Origin: Streptomyces sp. ITFR-21
Lineage (GTDB): Bacteria > Actinomycetota > Actinomycetes > Streptomycetales > Streptomycetaceae
Reading direction: 5' to 3'
Assembly (NCBI RefSeq): GCF_031844685.1
Contig: NZ_CP134605.1
Coordinates: 124,001-188,000 of the forward strand
Length of the DNA stretch: 64,000 nucleotides
A program made the position numbers and the translations under genes. Below the pieces are notes generated by a model that was given only the letters and a program-made list of their open reading frames with translations, was not told where the DNA came from and made no database searches. How positions within the stretch are numbered: position 1 is the stretch's first letter; the number at the start of each line of letters is the position of its first letter. Positions 44,308-53,520 of the stretch are shown one piece after another.

Positions 44308-44342
44308 CGATAGAGCCGGTCCGCGAACCTGGTCAAGACCAA
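44308..44342 (-). promoter_or_regulatory. Promoter of the GntR gene overlapping a dre-like palindrome
   Basis: Reading leftward: TTGACC (44337-44332) as -35, an 18-nt spacer and TATCGT (44313-44308) as -10. The -35 lies inside the perfect-arm palindrome TGGTC-AA-GACCA (44331-44342). This differs only in the central two bases from the core of DasR response elements (TGGTC-TA-GACCA), fitting control by this or another HutC-type repressor. Confidence 0.65.
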
Positions 44343-45078
44343 TACTCGAATACGCCCATGCCCACCGGAACCGGATACATGAGACGTTCATGCGCTGTTG
44401 ATGATGTGCCGGGACGGCGTTCGTGATTCCTGTGGGGAGACGGCGGGGGCGCGAACGGCCGACGGCGGGCGCCGGAGCCGGCCCCGTGGGATCCGAACCG
44501 GCCCGGACCCGGCGGGGCCGCCCGGACCACGTCGCGGGCCCGCCACCGCGGTTCCGGCGGCGTACGGGCGGAGGGCCGCCGCTGGGGCGGGCCGGGCGCC
44601 GCCCGCCCGGCCGCGGGAGGAGGGGATCCGCGGTGGGCGGGCGGCCGTGGGCGCCTCGACCGGGACGGGGGCGCCCGGTCGAGGCTGCTGGCCGGACCGG
44701 TGCTCGCACCAGCCCGTACTGAGACAACTCCCCCCATCCCACCGGAGTTCCCGCCTCCCGCCCGGATTTCCGCCCGGTCGCCGGGCGGTTGCGTCGCGGC
44801 GGCCGCCGCCGGGCCGGGACCGGCCGCGCGTACGCCCGCGTCCGCCGGATGCCGCCGACCGCACCCGGACGGGAGCGACGGCACTCCTGCCGGCGCACCG
44901 CCGACCGCGGATCCGCCCCCGGGCCGGGCCCCTGCCCGCCGAACAGCCGCCCGCCGGCGGGGCCCGCCGGCGCTCCGCCGAAGCGGGCCGACCACCTCGC
45001 CGCCGCCTCGTGCCCACCCCTGCGCCCAGGCGGTTTTGCGGCGATGTTCAATTCCTCTTCCCACCGCTCCGCCCGATC
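44343..45078. other. 736-bp interval without a credible gene
   Basis: Very GC-rich and dominated by CGG/CCG words; open frames exist on both strands but are Arg/Pro/Gly-rich with no ribosome site or recognisable motif. It joins the short minus-strand frame at 45079-45123, whose continuation past its TGA (AERWEEELNIAAKPPGRRGG) reads like protein for about 25 codons before becoming low complexity, so it may be a decayed gene. Confidence 0.45.
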
Positions 45079-45123
45079 TCACGGAATATCCGTAATGCGG
45101 TTTTCCGGGAATGAATCCACCAT
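45079..45123 (-). CDS. Possible 14-residue peptide or 5' end of a decayed gene
   Basis: ATG 45123 follows AAGGAGG at ideal spacing and encodes MVDSFPENRITDIP before TGA. The codons are less GC-rich than in neighbouring genes. After the stop the same frame goes on as DRAERWEEELNIAAKPPG. Either a short translated peptide upstream of, and divergent from, the NLP gene, or a gene broken by a nonsense change. Low confidence. Confidence 0.35.
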   Translation of the reverse strand: MVDSFPENRITDIP

Positions 45124-45318
45124 GGGATCCTCCTTGCGTGCCGCCCCGCCCGGGGCTAATTTGATGCCCCATCGAACGGACGGCGTCCGCGGTCCGGAGG
45201 CATATCCCGCGGGGGTCTCCGGGACGGCCGGACCCTTCGGCGGCACACGAACCACTGGTCTGTGCGCAGGGAATCCGGGCAACGGCCCCTGCTCCGTGTC
45301 CGACGTTGAGGAGTTGGT

Positions 45319-46140
45319 GTGCGCAGTCCGCTGTCGTCGTCGACGAGCCCCCGGGACCGGGTGTCCCGTCCGCAGCGCGCGGGCGGGCTCCGCAGGTCCG
45401 CGCTCGCCACCGCCCTCGGCGCCGCGGCCCTGGTCCTGGCGCTGCCCTCCACCGCGGACGCCAGTGTCCTGCGGCTCCTGCCGCAGAACGCCGACGGCCT
45501 GGAGCAGTCCTTCTCCCCCGCCTACGACTACGACACGGACGGCTGCTACGCCACCGCCGCGATCGGCGCCGACGGCACGGTCAACCCCGGCCTGAAGCTG
45601 GGCGGCGACGTCAACGGCCACTGCCACGACTACGCCCAACTGGCCAACGCCAACACGTACTCCCGGGAGAAGTGCGACAACGGCTGGTGCGCGGTGGTCT
45701 ACGCGAGCTACTTCGAGAAGGACCAGGCCACCCTGGGCCCGGCGGCCATCGGGCACACCCACGACTGGGAACACGTCGTGGTGTGGATCAGCGGCAACCA
45801 GGTCCGGTACGTCTCGGTGTCGCAGCACTCCGGCTACCAGGTGGCCGCCGCCTCGTCGGTGCGCTTCGACGGAACGCACCCGAAGATCGTCTACCACAAG
45901 GACGGCGTCTCCACCCACGACTTCCGCTTCGCGAACACCAACGACGAACCGCCGGAGAACGCCACCGGCGGCTGGTTCTTCCCGCGTCTCGTCGGCTGGG
46001 AGGGCTACCCGCCCGGTTTTCGCGACAAGCTGATGAACGCCGATTTCGGCGAGGCCACGATCAAAATCAAGGACGGCGACTTCGCGTACGCCCTCGCCCA
46101 CTCCATGCCGGCCGGAATTCCGTTCGATCCCAACGCCTGA
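45319..46140 (+). CDS. Secreted NPP1/NLP-type (necrosis- and ethylene-inducing-like) protein
   Basis: 273 residues from GTG 45319 with GAGGAG upstream. Signal peptide with twin-Arg-like basic head (GGLRRSALATALGAAALVLA) cleaved near ADA-SV. The NLP core heptapeptide GHRHDWE appears as GHTHDWE (145-151), followed by HVVVWISGN; other family parts are GGDVNGHCHDY, VVYASYFEKDQ and FANTNDEPPENATGGWFFPR. Cysteines at 76, 102, 119 and 124 suggest the type 2 NLP pattern with two disulfides. Oomycete, fungal and bacterial NLPs bind plant membrane sphingolipids and may be cytolytic; the Arg to Thr change leaves toxicity open. Isolated gene beside a gene-poor stretch. Confidence 0.88.
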   Translation: MRSPLSSSTSPRDRVSRPQRAGGLRRSALATALGAAALVLALPSTADASVLRLLPQNADGLEQSFSPAYDYDTDGCYATAAIGADGTVNPGLKLGGDVNGHCHDYAQLANANTYSREKCDNGWCAVVYASYFEKDQATLGPAAIGHTHDWEHVVVWISGNQVRYVSVSQHSGYQVAAASSVRFDGTHPKIVYHKDGVSTHDFRFANTNDEPPENATGGWFFPRLVGWEGYPPGFRDKLMNADFGEATIKIKDGDFAYALAHSMPAGIPFDPNA

Positions 46141-46436
46141 CGGTTTCCGACGGATCCCGCCCGGCCCCTGCCGCAATCCGCCGGGATCCGCCGGAGTGCG
46201 CCCGCCGCCCCGGCCCGCGCGACCGCGGTCGGCACCGCCGCTCCCCCGGACGCGTTACGCGCAGGCAACGCGCCGGGGAGGCCGAAGTGGCGTGTTTGCG
46301 TCGAAGTGGCCGGAAAAGCCCGCCCTGGTGGGCGATAAAGCCGTAGAAAAGATGAGTTAGCGGGGAAGATCAGCCCTTTACCGTCTGGTCATGGCACGTT
46401 CGTGATCGCGCAACACGGCTTGGGCATGGTGGCTGT

Positions 46437-47807
46437 ATGCGTCACACGACCCGAGCCCAGACCGGACCGCGGCACCGCGGCCGGGGCCGCGACCTCGCCG
46501 AACTGGCCGCGCTCTTCGGCGCGACGGCCGCAGCCGACCTCGTGGCGGACCCGGTGAACGGCGGCCCGGCCGGCGGAGTGCTGCTGGCGGCCTCGGCCGT
46601 GGGCCTGCTCGCCGCGGCGGGGTGCCACATCTGGTGGAACCGCCGGCACCGGCCTCCTCCGCCGCCGGCACCGGCGGTGGAGGAGGCCGGGGCCACCGAC
46701 GCCGGGACCACGCTGTGGCGGCTGCGGACGACCGTCCGGGACACACCCGGCAGCCTGGGGAGCGTGTGCACCGCGCTGGCCCGCGGCCGGGTCGACATCG
46801 TCACCCTCCAGACGCATCCGCTGGCCGAGGGGACGGTGGACGAGTTCCTGCTGCGGGCGCCGGCCGCGCTGTCGGCCGCGGCGCTGGCGCTGACCGTCGA
46901 GGAGGCGGGCGGCAGCGACACCTGGCTGGAGCGGGCGGACGCCCACGACCTGGTGGACGCGCCGACCCGGCTCCTGGCCCTGGCCACCAGGACGGCGCTG
47001 GACCCGGCCGAACTGCCGCTCGCGCTGCGCCAGCTGTTCGGGCGGTGCACGATCACCTCGATACCCGAGGAGTCCGCCGGGGCCCACCGCCCCGGCGCGG
47101 CCGGGGAGCCGGACGCGGCGGCGCCGACCGTGATGCGGCTGCCGGACCCGTCCGGCGGCACGGTCGTCGTGCGCCGCGACCATCTGCCCTTCACTCCGAC
47201 GGAGTTCGCCAGAGGCCGGGCCCTGGTGGAGCTGGACGCGCGACTGGGAGTACGGATGCCGGCCCGCCGGGACGTCCTCACCCTGCCCGAGGGCGACGAG
47301 ATCAGCATGCGCCGGGCGGGCCCGGCCGACCACGCGGCGGCGCTGGCGATGCACGGCCGCTGCTCCCCCGCCACGCTGGCCGCCCGGTACCACGGCCCGG
47401 TCGCCGACGCCGACCGCTATCTGGAGCATCTGCTGAGCCCCCGCTTCGGCCGGACGATCGCGGTGGAGACGGCCTCCGGACGGCTGGTGGCGCTCGGCCA
47501 CCTGCTGTGGGACGGCGAGGAGAGCGAGGTCGCGCTGCTCGTCGAGGACGACTGGCAGCGGCGCGGCATCGGCGCCGCCCTGCTGCGGCGGCTGGTCGAA
47601 CTCGCCGCCGAGGCGGGCCGGGGCAGCGTGTACGCGGTGACGCAGTCGGGCAACACCGCCATGGTGGCGGCCATGCGCGAGCTGGGTCTGCCGCTGGACT
47701 ACCTGGTGGAGGACGGCACCTTGGTGGTCACCGCCGCCCTGCCGTCGGCGGCGGGCGCCGATCCGTCGGCGGCCGAGCTGCCCTGGGTGAGCGGCCGCCG
47801 CCCCTGA
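46437..47807 (+). CDS. GNAT acetyltransferase fused to an ACT-like domain, membrane-anchored N-terminus
   Basis: 456 residues from ATG 46437. Residues ~20-65 contain hydrophobic segments (LAALFGATAAADLV and GGVLLAASAVGLLAAAGCHI) and a short Pro run. Residues ~93-160 look like an ACT domain: LWRLRTTVRDTPGSLGSVCT, ALARGRVDIVTLQTHPLAEG. From ~300 a GNAT domain: ISMRRAGPADHAAALAMHGR, VALLVEDDWQRRGIGAALLR (Q/R-x-x-G-x-G/A), QSGNTAMVAAMRELGLPLDY. ACT domains sense amino acids, so amino-acid-controlled protein acetylation is possible. No neighbour is clearly connected. Confidence 0.82.
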   Translation: MRHTTRAQTGPRHRGRGRDLAELAALFGATAAADLVADPVNGGPAGGVLLAASAVGLLAAAGCHIWWNRRHRPPPPPAPAVEEAGATDAGTTLWRLRTTVRDTPGSLGSVCTALARGRVDIVTLQTHPLAEGTVDEFLLRAPAALSAAALALTVEEAGGSDTWLERADAHDLVDAPTRLLALATRTALDPAELPLALRQLFGRCTITSIPEESAGAHRPGAAGEPDAAAPTVMRLPDPSGGTVVVRRDHLPFTPTEFARGRALVELDARLGVRMPARRDVLTLPEGDEISMRRAGPADHAAALAMHGRCSPATLAARYHGPVADADRYLEHLLSPRFGRTIAVETASGRLVALGHLLWDGEESEVALLVEDDWQRRGIGAALLRRLVELAAEAGRGSVYAVTQSGNTAMVAAMRELGLPLDYLVEDGTLVVTAALPSAAGADPSAAELPWVSGRRP

Positions 47808-47922
47808 CCGGGCGGCGGACGGTCCGGTCGGAGGGGGAGGCACGGGGCCGGCCGGGGAGGCGTCAGGCACCAAGATTCTTCTACCGGTGACGCGGACGCC
47901 GTCGGCGTACGAGGATGGCGGT

Positions 47923-49611
47923 ATGTCCACTCTCAGCGGCAGTGCCCTGCCCCGCCAGATCGCCGACGCCCACGTCGACGGTCTCCTCGAACTCAACCCG
48001 ATCCTCGGCACGTACCTCGGCGCTCCCGGCAGCGGGCACCGGCTGCCCGACTACTCCCCGGCGGGCGCCGACGCCCTGGCCGCCCTCGCGCGGACCACGC
48101 TGGAGCGGCTGACGGCGGCCGAGGCCCGGCCGGGCGCGCAGAGCGACGCCGAGCGGCGCTGTGCCCGGCTGCTGCGGGAGCGGCTGACCGCGGAGCTGGC
48201 GGTGCACGAGGCCGCCGAGCACCTGCGGGCGGTGAGCAACATGAGCTCGCCCGCGCACAGCGTGCGCGAGGTGTTCACGCTGATGCCCACCGAGACGCCG
48301 GAGGACTACGCCGACCTCGCGGCCCGGCTGCGGGCGGTGCCGGCCGCGCTCGACGGCTACCGCGCCTCCCTCACCGAGGGGCTGGCCCGCGGTCTGCGGG
48401 CCGGACCGCGCCAGGTGGAGACCGTCATCGGGCAGTTCACCGAGTGGGTCGGGGACGGCGGCGCGGGCAGCTGGTTCGCCGGGCTGACCGCGGCGGGCCC
48501 GAAGGAGCTGCGGGACGAGCTGGACGCGGCGGCCGCCGAGGCCACCGGCGCGTACACCGCGCTGCGCGACTGGTTCCGGGACGGCTACGCCCCGGCGGTC
48601 GCGGGCGCCCCGGACACGGTGGGCCGCGAGCGGTACGCCCGCTGGTCTCGGCTGTGGAACGGCACGGATCTGGACCTGGACGAGGCGTACGCGTACGGCT
48701 GGTCGGAATTCCACCGGCTGCGCGCCGAGATGGTGGCCGAGGCCGGCAAGATCCTGCCGGACGCCACCCCGTGGGAGGTGCTCGAGCACCTGGAGCAGCA
48801 CGGACAGGCCATCGAGGGCGTCGACGAGGTGCGCGACTGGCTGCAGGGCCTGATGGACGAGGCGATCGCGGCGCTGGACGGCACCCACTTCGAACTCGCC
48901 GACCGGGTCCGGCGGGTGGAGTCCCGGATCGCCCCGCCCGGCGGCGCGGCGGCCCCGTACTACACCGGCCCGTCGGAGGACTTCAGCCGGCCGGGGCGGA
49001 CCTGGCTGCCCACCATGGGCAAGACCCGCTTCCCGCTCTTCGACCTGGTGTCCACCTGGTACCACGAAGGGGTACCAGGCCACCATCTGCAGATCGCGCA
49101 GTGGGCGCACGTGGCGGAGAACCTGTCGCGCTACCAGGCGACGGTCGGCATGGTCAGCGCCAACGCCGAGGGCTGGGCGCTGTACGCGGAGCGGCTGATG
49201 GACGAACTGGGCTTCCTCACCGACCCCGAGCGGCGGCTCGGCTACCTCGACGCCCAGATGATGCGGGCCAACCGGATCATCGTGGACATCGGCATGCACC
49301 TGGAGCTGGAGATCCCGGCGGACTCGCCGTTCCACCCGGGCGAGCGCTGGACGCCGGCGCTGGCCCGGGAGTTCTTCGGCAACCACAGCGGCCGGGCCGC
49401 CGACTTCGTGGACAGCGAGCTGATCCGCTACCTCGGCATCCCCGGCCAGGCCATCGGCTACAAGCTCGGCGAGCGCGCCTGGCTGACCGGCCGGGCCGCC
49501 GCCCGCGCGGCCCACGGCGACGCCTTCGACGCGAAGTCCTGGCACATGGCCGCGCTGTCACTGGGCTCGCTCGGCCTGGACGACCTGGTGGCGGAGATCT
49601 CCGCGCTCTGA
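47923..49611 (+). CDS. DUF885 family protein (putative metallopeptidase)
   Basis: 562 residues from ATG 47923 (GAGGATGG upstream). The DUF885 metal motif HEGVPGHHLQ starts at His381 (H381, E382, H387/H388), with the likely third ligand in ANAEGWALYAERL. Other family parts: DAHVDGLLELNPILGTYLGA, RWSRLWNGTDLDLDEAYAYG, YYTGPSEDFSRPGRTWLPTM, FDLVSTWYHEG. DUF885 proteins resemble M32/gluzincin carboxypeptidases and lack a signal peptide here, so a cytoplasmic peptidase is likely. Substrate unknown. Confidence 0.88.
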   Translation: MSTLSGSALPRQIADAHVDGLLELNPILGTYLGAPGSGHRLPDYSPAGADALAALARTTLERLTAAEARPGAQSDAERRCARLLRERLTAELAVHEAAEHLRAVSNMSSPAHSVREVFTLMPTETPEDYADLAARLRAVPAALDGYRASLTEGLARGLRAGPRQVETVIGQFTEWVGDGGAGSWFAGLTAAGPKELRDELDAAAAEATGAYTALRDWFRDGYAPAVAGAPDTVGRERYARWSRLWNGTDLDLDEAYAYGWSEFHRLRAEMVAEAGKILPDATPWEVLEHLEQHGQAIEGVDEVRDWLQGLMDEAIAALDGTHFELADRVRRVESRIAPPGGAAAPYYTGPSEDFSRPGRTWLPTMGKTRFPLFDLVSTWYHEGVPGHHLQIAQWAHVAENLSRYQATVGMVSANAEGWALYAERLMDELGFLTDPERRLGYLDAQMMRANRIIVDIGMHLELEIPADSPFHPGERWTPALAREFFGNHSGRAADFVDSELIRYLGIPGQAIGYKLGERAWLTGRAAARAAHGDAFDAKSWHMAALSLGSLGLDDLVAEISAL

Positions 49612-49819
49612 GATCGCCGCGCTCCGACACCCGCGCGCCGGGGCCGCCCGCTCCCGGGGCGGCCCCGCCGTCCGCCCGCGCCGCCGTCCGATGGGCCTCC
49701 GGGCGGGCCCGGCGAAAGCGGGAGCCGCTGCCGCGGTCGGCCGTTACGCTGCTGCTCTCCGGCCGGGCCGCGGCAGCGGCCCGCCGGGACCCCCGACTGC
49801 GACAAGGCGGTACCGCTGG

Positions 49820-50344
49820 ATGACCCTGCACGCTTCGCACGACGACGGACGCCTGGTGCTGACCCAGGGCAGGCTGACCCTGCGCGAACAGCTCCCGGTG
49901 GACGCCTCCCAGCTGGCCGACGGCAAGCCCGCCTCGCTGGTGTGGATCGACGGCGTGCCCGGCGAGGGCACGGTGGGCGCCGCCACGATGACGGTCGCGA
50001 CCGCCGGGGCCGGCGTCTACCGGCCGGGCTGGGGGCTGTTCGCGATCACCCGGACCGAGGACGGGACCGCGGTCGGCGGCGCCGGCTTCCACGGCCCGCC
50101 GGACCGGGGCGCGGTGGAGATCGGCTACGACCTGTCGGAGTCGGCCCGCGGCGCCGGGTGGGCGACGGACGCCGCCCGCGCGCTGTGCCAGTGGGCGCTG
50201 GCGCAGCCGAACGTGATGGTGGTCCTGGCCACCACCGAGCCGCGCAACAGCGCCTCGCAGGCGGTGCTGGAACGGGTCGGCTTCGTGCGGGTCGCGGACC
50301 GCGGCGAGCTCTGGGCGTACGAGCTCAGCTCGATCCCGGTCTGA
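49820..50344 (+). CDS. GNAT family N-acetyltransferase
   Basis: 174 residues from ATG 49820. LTLREQLPVDASQLA, GWGLFAITRTEDGTAVGGAG, VEIGYDLSESARGAGWATDA (acetyl-CoA loop with R/G-x-G-x-A), ARALCQWALAQ and TTEPRNSASQAVLERVGFVR, giving a RimJ/RimL-like enzyme. Substrate not predictable. The ribosome site is weak (AAGGCGG). Convergent with sbcC across 37 nt. Confidence 0.83.
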   Translation: MTLHASHDDGRLVLTQGRLTLREQLPVDASQLADGKPASLVWIDGVPGEGTVGAATMTVATAGAGVYRPGWGLFAITRTEDGTAVGGAGFHGPPDRGAVEIGYDLSESARGAGWATDAARALCQWALAQPNVMVVLATTEPRNSASQAVLERVGFVRVADRGELWAYELSSIPV

Positions 50345-50381
50345 CGCCGCGGGCGGGGGCCGGCCGCCGGCGCGGGGGAGG

Positions 50382-53300
50382 TCAGCCGCGGGCGCCCGCG
50401 GCCGTACGCAGCCGTACGGTGGAGCCGTTGCGGTTTTTCAGGACGCTCAGCTGGGCCGGGATGCGGTGCCGCAGGTCGGCGACGTGGCTGACGATACCGA
50501 CCGCCCGGTCGCGTTCCCGCAGGCCGTCGAGTACGTCCAGCACCTCGTCGAGGGTCTGGTCGTCCAGGCTGCCGAAGCCCTCGTCGATGAAGAGGGTGTC
50601 GAGCCGGGTGCCGCCGGACTCGTCGGTGACCACGTCGGCCAGGCCCAGCGCGAGGGCCAGCGAGGCGAAGAAGGTCTCGCCGCCGGAGAGCGTCGCGGTG
50701 TCGCGTTCGGTGCCGGTCCAGGCGTCCACCACCATCAGGCCGAGGCCGGACTTGGTACGGCCGCTGCCGCGTGCGTCGCTGTGGACGAGGGTGTAGCGGC
50801 CCGCGGACATCCGCTGGAGGCGTACGCCCGCGGCGGCGGCGACCTGTTCGAGCCGGGCGGCCAGTACGTAGGTCTCCAGCTCCATCCGGAACCGGTTCTC
50901 CGCGCTGCCGGCCGAGGCGAGGTCGGCCAGGTGCGCGATCCGGTCGAACTCCGCGCGGGCCGGACCGAGTCCGCGGACCCGGGCGGTGGTGTGCGCCGAC
51001 AGCCGGTCCAGGGTGCGGCAGCGGTCGGCGGCAGCGGACTCGGCGGCCGAGGCGGTCCGCAGCCGGTCGGTGGCGGCGGCCAGCGCGGCCCGCGCGGCGA
51101 CGGGGTCGGCCGGGGGGCGCCGGGCGGCGGCGGCCGGTTCGGGGGCGGCGAGGTCGGCGGCGACGGCGGCCTCCTGCCGGGTCCACTCCTCGACCCGGCG
51201 CTCGGCCCGCCACAGCTGTTCCTCGGGCAGCAGGCCCGCCTCGGCCTCGGCGGGCGAGGCGAACCCGGCGCGGGCGGCGGCTTCGGCGAGGGCGGTCTCG
51301 GCCTCGGCGAGCCGGGCGGCGCTCTCGGCGCGGTCCCGGGCGGCGTCCGCGGCGCGGTCCAGCAGCACGATCCGCTCGGTCAGCCGGGCCCGGCGGGCGT
51401 CGACGCTCGGGTGGCCGCCGCGGGCCCGGGTCAGCTCGGCGGTCAACCGCTCGTACTGCCCGTCCAGTTCCTCCCGCCGCGAGGCGCGGGCGGCGGTCGC
51501 GCTCAGCGCGGCGTTGCGCTGTTCGGCGCGGCGGTCGCGCTCCTCCTCGGCGCGGGCCAGGGCCCGCTGCGCCTCGGAGACGTCCGCGGCCTCGCGGGCG
51601 GCCCGCGCGTGTTCCGCCGCCAGTTCGGCGCAGGCGGCGGCGAGCCGGGCGGCCGACTCCTCGCCCGCGGTCGCGACGGCCGCCGCCAGCGCGGCGTCGA
51701 GCCGGGTGTGCTCGGCGCGGACGGCGTCGTGGGCGGCGGCGGCCCGGTGGTACGCGCTCTCGGCGGCCTCCTCGTCGGCGCGGGTGACCTGCCCGCCCGC
51801 GGGCCTGGCGGGCGCGGGGTGCTCGGGGGAGCCGCAGACCCGGCAGGGCGCGCCCGGTACGAGCTGTCCGGCCAGTTCGGCGGCGATCCCGTCGATCCGG
51901 GCCTCGCGCAGGTCGTGCCACCGCTCCCGCGCCTCGGCGGCGACGTCCCGTGCCCGCCGTGCGGCGTCCGCGGCCCGGTCCCGTTCGGCGGCCAGCCGGT
52001 CCCGTTCGGCGGCCGCCGCGTGGCGGCGCCGGGCGGTCTCCTCCCGGGCGGCGAGTGCCCCGGCGCGGGCGCCGGCCTCGATGCCCCTCGCGACGCCCGC
52101 CCGCAGCCGGTCCCGTTCGGCCGGCCACGCCTCCAGCCAGGTGTCCGCCTCCCGCAGGATCTCGTCGTCGGCGCGCTCGTCCCGTTCCAGTTCGGCGCGC
52201 CGCCCGTCGAGTTCCCGGGCCCGCGCCTCCAGCTCTACCGCCAGGGCCAGGCCGCCCAGCTCCTCCCGGACCTCCCCGGCCCGGCGGGCGAGTGCCTCGC
52301 CGGCGGCGGACGGGGACCGGGTGCCGGGGATCCGGCCGTCGTCGTACGGGGCGGGCGCGCCGCGGACCGCGGACCGGCCGGCGGCGGACGGGGGGCGCGG
52401 GGCGCCGGACGGTGCCGGGGCCCCGGGGGAAGAGTCCGCGGTACGGGCCTGCGGGAGCCGGCCGGCGGCCGGCGGCTCGCCCGCCGCGGCCAGTTCGGCG
52501 TACAGCGTGCGCTCGACGGCCGCCGACTCCGCGTCCTGGGTCGCGGCCTTGTCGCGCAGGGCGAGGGCGGGCTCGACCGCCCGGGCCCGGTGGGCCCTGG
52601 CCAGCAGGGCGCGGGCGGCGTCGCGGGCGGGGCGGTCCGACTCGGCCGCGGCGGCGCGGCGGCGGGCCTCGGCGTGGCGGCTCTGGAGGGCGTGGAGGTC
52701 GCGGGCGGCGTTGGAGGAAATCTCGGCGGCGTGGTGGGCCGCTTCGGCGTCCGCCAGGGCGGTTCCGGCGATCGCCGCGGCCTCGCGGGCGTCGCAGCGC
52801 AGCACGGCGGCCCACGCGAGCAGGTCCGGGCCGGGGCCGGCGTCCTGGGCGGAACCGGCGGCCTCGCTCAGCCGGGCGGCGAGGTCGCGCAGTTCCGCGT
52901 CGCCGCGGGCGACCCGCTGGGCGGCCTCCTGCTTGCGGTCGCGCAGCCACTTCTCCACCCCGCGGAAGCGGCGGGTGTCGAAAAGCCTGCCGAGCAGCGC
53001 GGCCCGGTCGGTGGCGCCTGCCCGCAGGAAGGTCGCGAACTCGCCCTGCGGCAGCAGCACGACCTGGCAGAACTGCTCGCAGGTCATCCCGACCAGCTGC
53101 CCGATCTCCTCGCCGACCTCCTGGTGGGACCGGGACAGCCCCTGCCACTGCCCGCCGGTGTGCTCGCGCAGCAGCGTGACCGCCCTGTCCACCGTGGTAC
53201 CGGTGCCGCGCCTCTTCGCCCGGAGCTGTTCGGGCTGCCGCGTGATCTCCAGCCGCCGCCCGCCGAGGGTGAGTTCGAGGACCACCTTGGTGGCGGTGCC

Positions 53301-53516
53301 GGCCGCCGCGTGGTCGCTGCGCAGCCGGGTCGTGGGCCGGACGCCGGGCACCTGGCCGTAGAGCGCGTAGCAGACGGCGTCCAGCACCGAGGTCTTGCCG
53401 GCTCCGGTCGGGCCGTGCAGCAGGAAGAGTCCGGCGGCGGAGAGTTCGTCGAAGTCGACCTGCTGGGTGCCGGCGAAGGGCCCGAAGGCGGTGAGTTCGA
53501 GTCGGTGCAGCCGCAT
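50382..53516 (-). CDS. sbcC: SMC-family exonuclease subunit SbcC
   Basis: 1044 residues. P-loop GPTGAGKT (35-42) after LTAFGPFAG; Q-loop VVLLPQGEFATFLRAG; two long Ala/Glu/Arg-rich coiled coils with a zinc hook C558-x2-C561 (APCRVCGSPEHPAP); ABC signature TLSGGETFFASLALALGLAD; Walker B TLFIDEGFGSLDDQTL; D-loop and His switch SHVADLRHRI. With SbcD it opens hairpins and degrades DNA ends. ATG 53516 is 4 nt after the sbcD stop, so the pair is cotranscribed. Coiled-coil composition explains the abundance of open shadow frames here. Confidence 0.95.
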   Translation of the reverse strand: MRLHRLELTAFGPFAGTQQVDFDELSAAGLFLLHGPTGAGKTSVLDAVCYALYGQVPGVRPTTRLRSDHAAAGTATKVVLELTLGGRRLEITRQPEQLRAKRRGTGTTVDRAVTLLREHTGGQWQGLSRSHQEVGEEIGQLVGMTCEQFCQVVLLPQGEFATFLRAGATDRAALLGRLFDTRRFRGVEKWLRDRKQEAAQRVARGDAELRDLAARLSEAAGSAQDAGPGPDLLAWAAVLRCDAREAAAIAGTALADAEAAHHAAEISSNAARDLHALQSRHAEARRRAAAAESDRPARDAARALLARAHRARAVEPALALRDKAATQDAESAAVERTLYAELAAAGEPPAAGRLPQARTADSSPGAPAPSGAPRPPSAAGRSAVRGAPAPYDDGRIPGTRSPSAAGEALARRAGEVREELGGLALAVELEARARELDGRRAELERDERADDEILREADTWLEAWPAERDRLRAGVARGIEAGARAGALAAREETARRRHAAAAERDRLAAERDRAADAARRARDVAAEARERWHDLREARIDGIAAELAGQLVPGAPCRVCGSPEHPAPARPAGGQVTRADEEAAESAYHRAAAAHDAVRAEHTRLDAALAAAVATAGEESAARLAAACAELAAEHARAAREAADVSEAQRALARAEEERDRRAEQRNAALSATAARASRREELDGQYERLTAELTRARGGHPSVDARRARLTERIVLLDRAADAARDRAESAARLAEAETALAEAAARAGFASPAEAEAGLLPEEQLWRAERRVEEWTRQEAAVAADLAAPEPAAAARRPPADPVAARAALAAATDRLRTASAAESAAADRCRTLDRLSAHTTARVRGLGPARAEFDRIAHLADLASAGSAENRFRMELETYVLAARLEQVAAAAGVRLQRMSAGRYTLVHSDARGSGRTKSGLGLMVVDAWTGTERDTATLSGGETFFASLALALGLADVVTDESGGTRLDTLFIDEGFGSLDDQTLDEVLDVLDGLRERDRAVGIVSHVADLRHRIPAQLSVLKNRNGSTVRLRTAAGARG

Positions 53517-53520
53517 TGCG

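Noticed and set aside
44333..45172. Minus-strand frames across the gene-poor kilobase as a real long gene
   Set aside because: Residues are almost only Arg, Pro, Gly and Ala, there is no ribosome site, and comparable frames exist on both strands.
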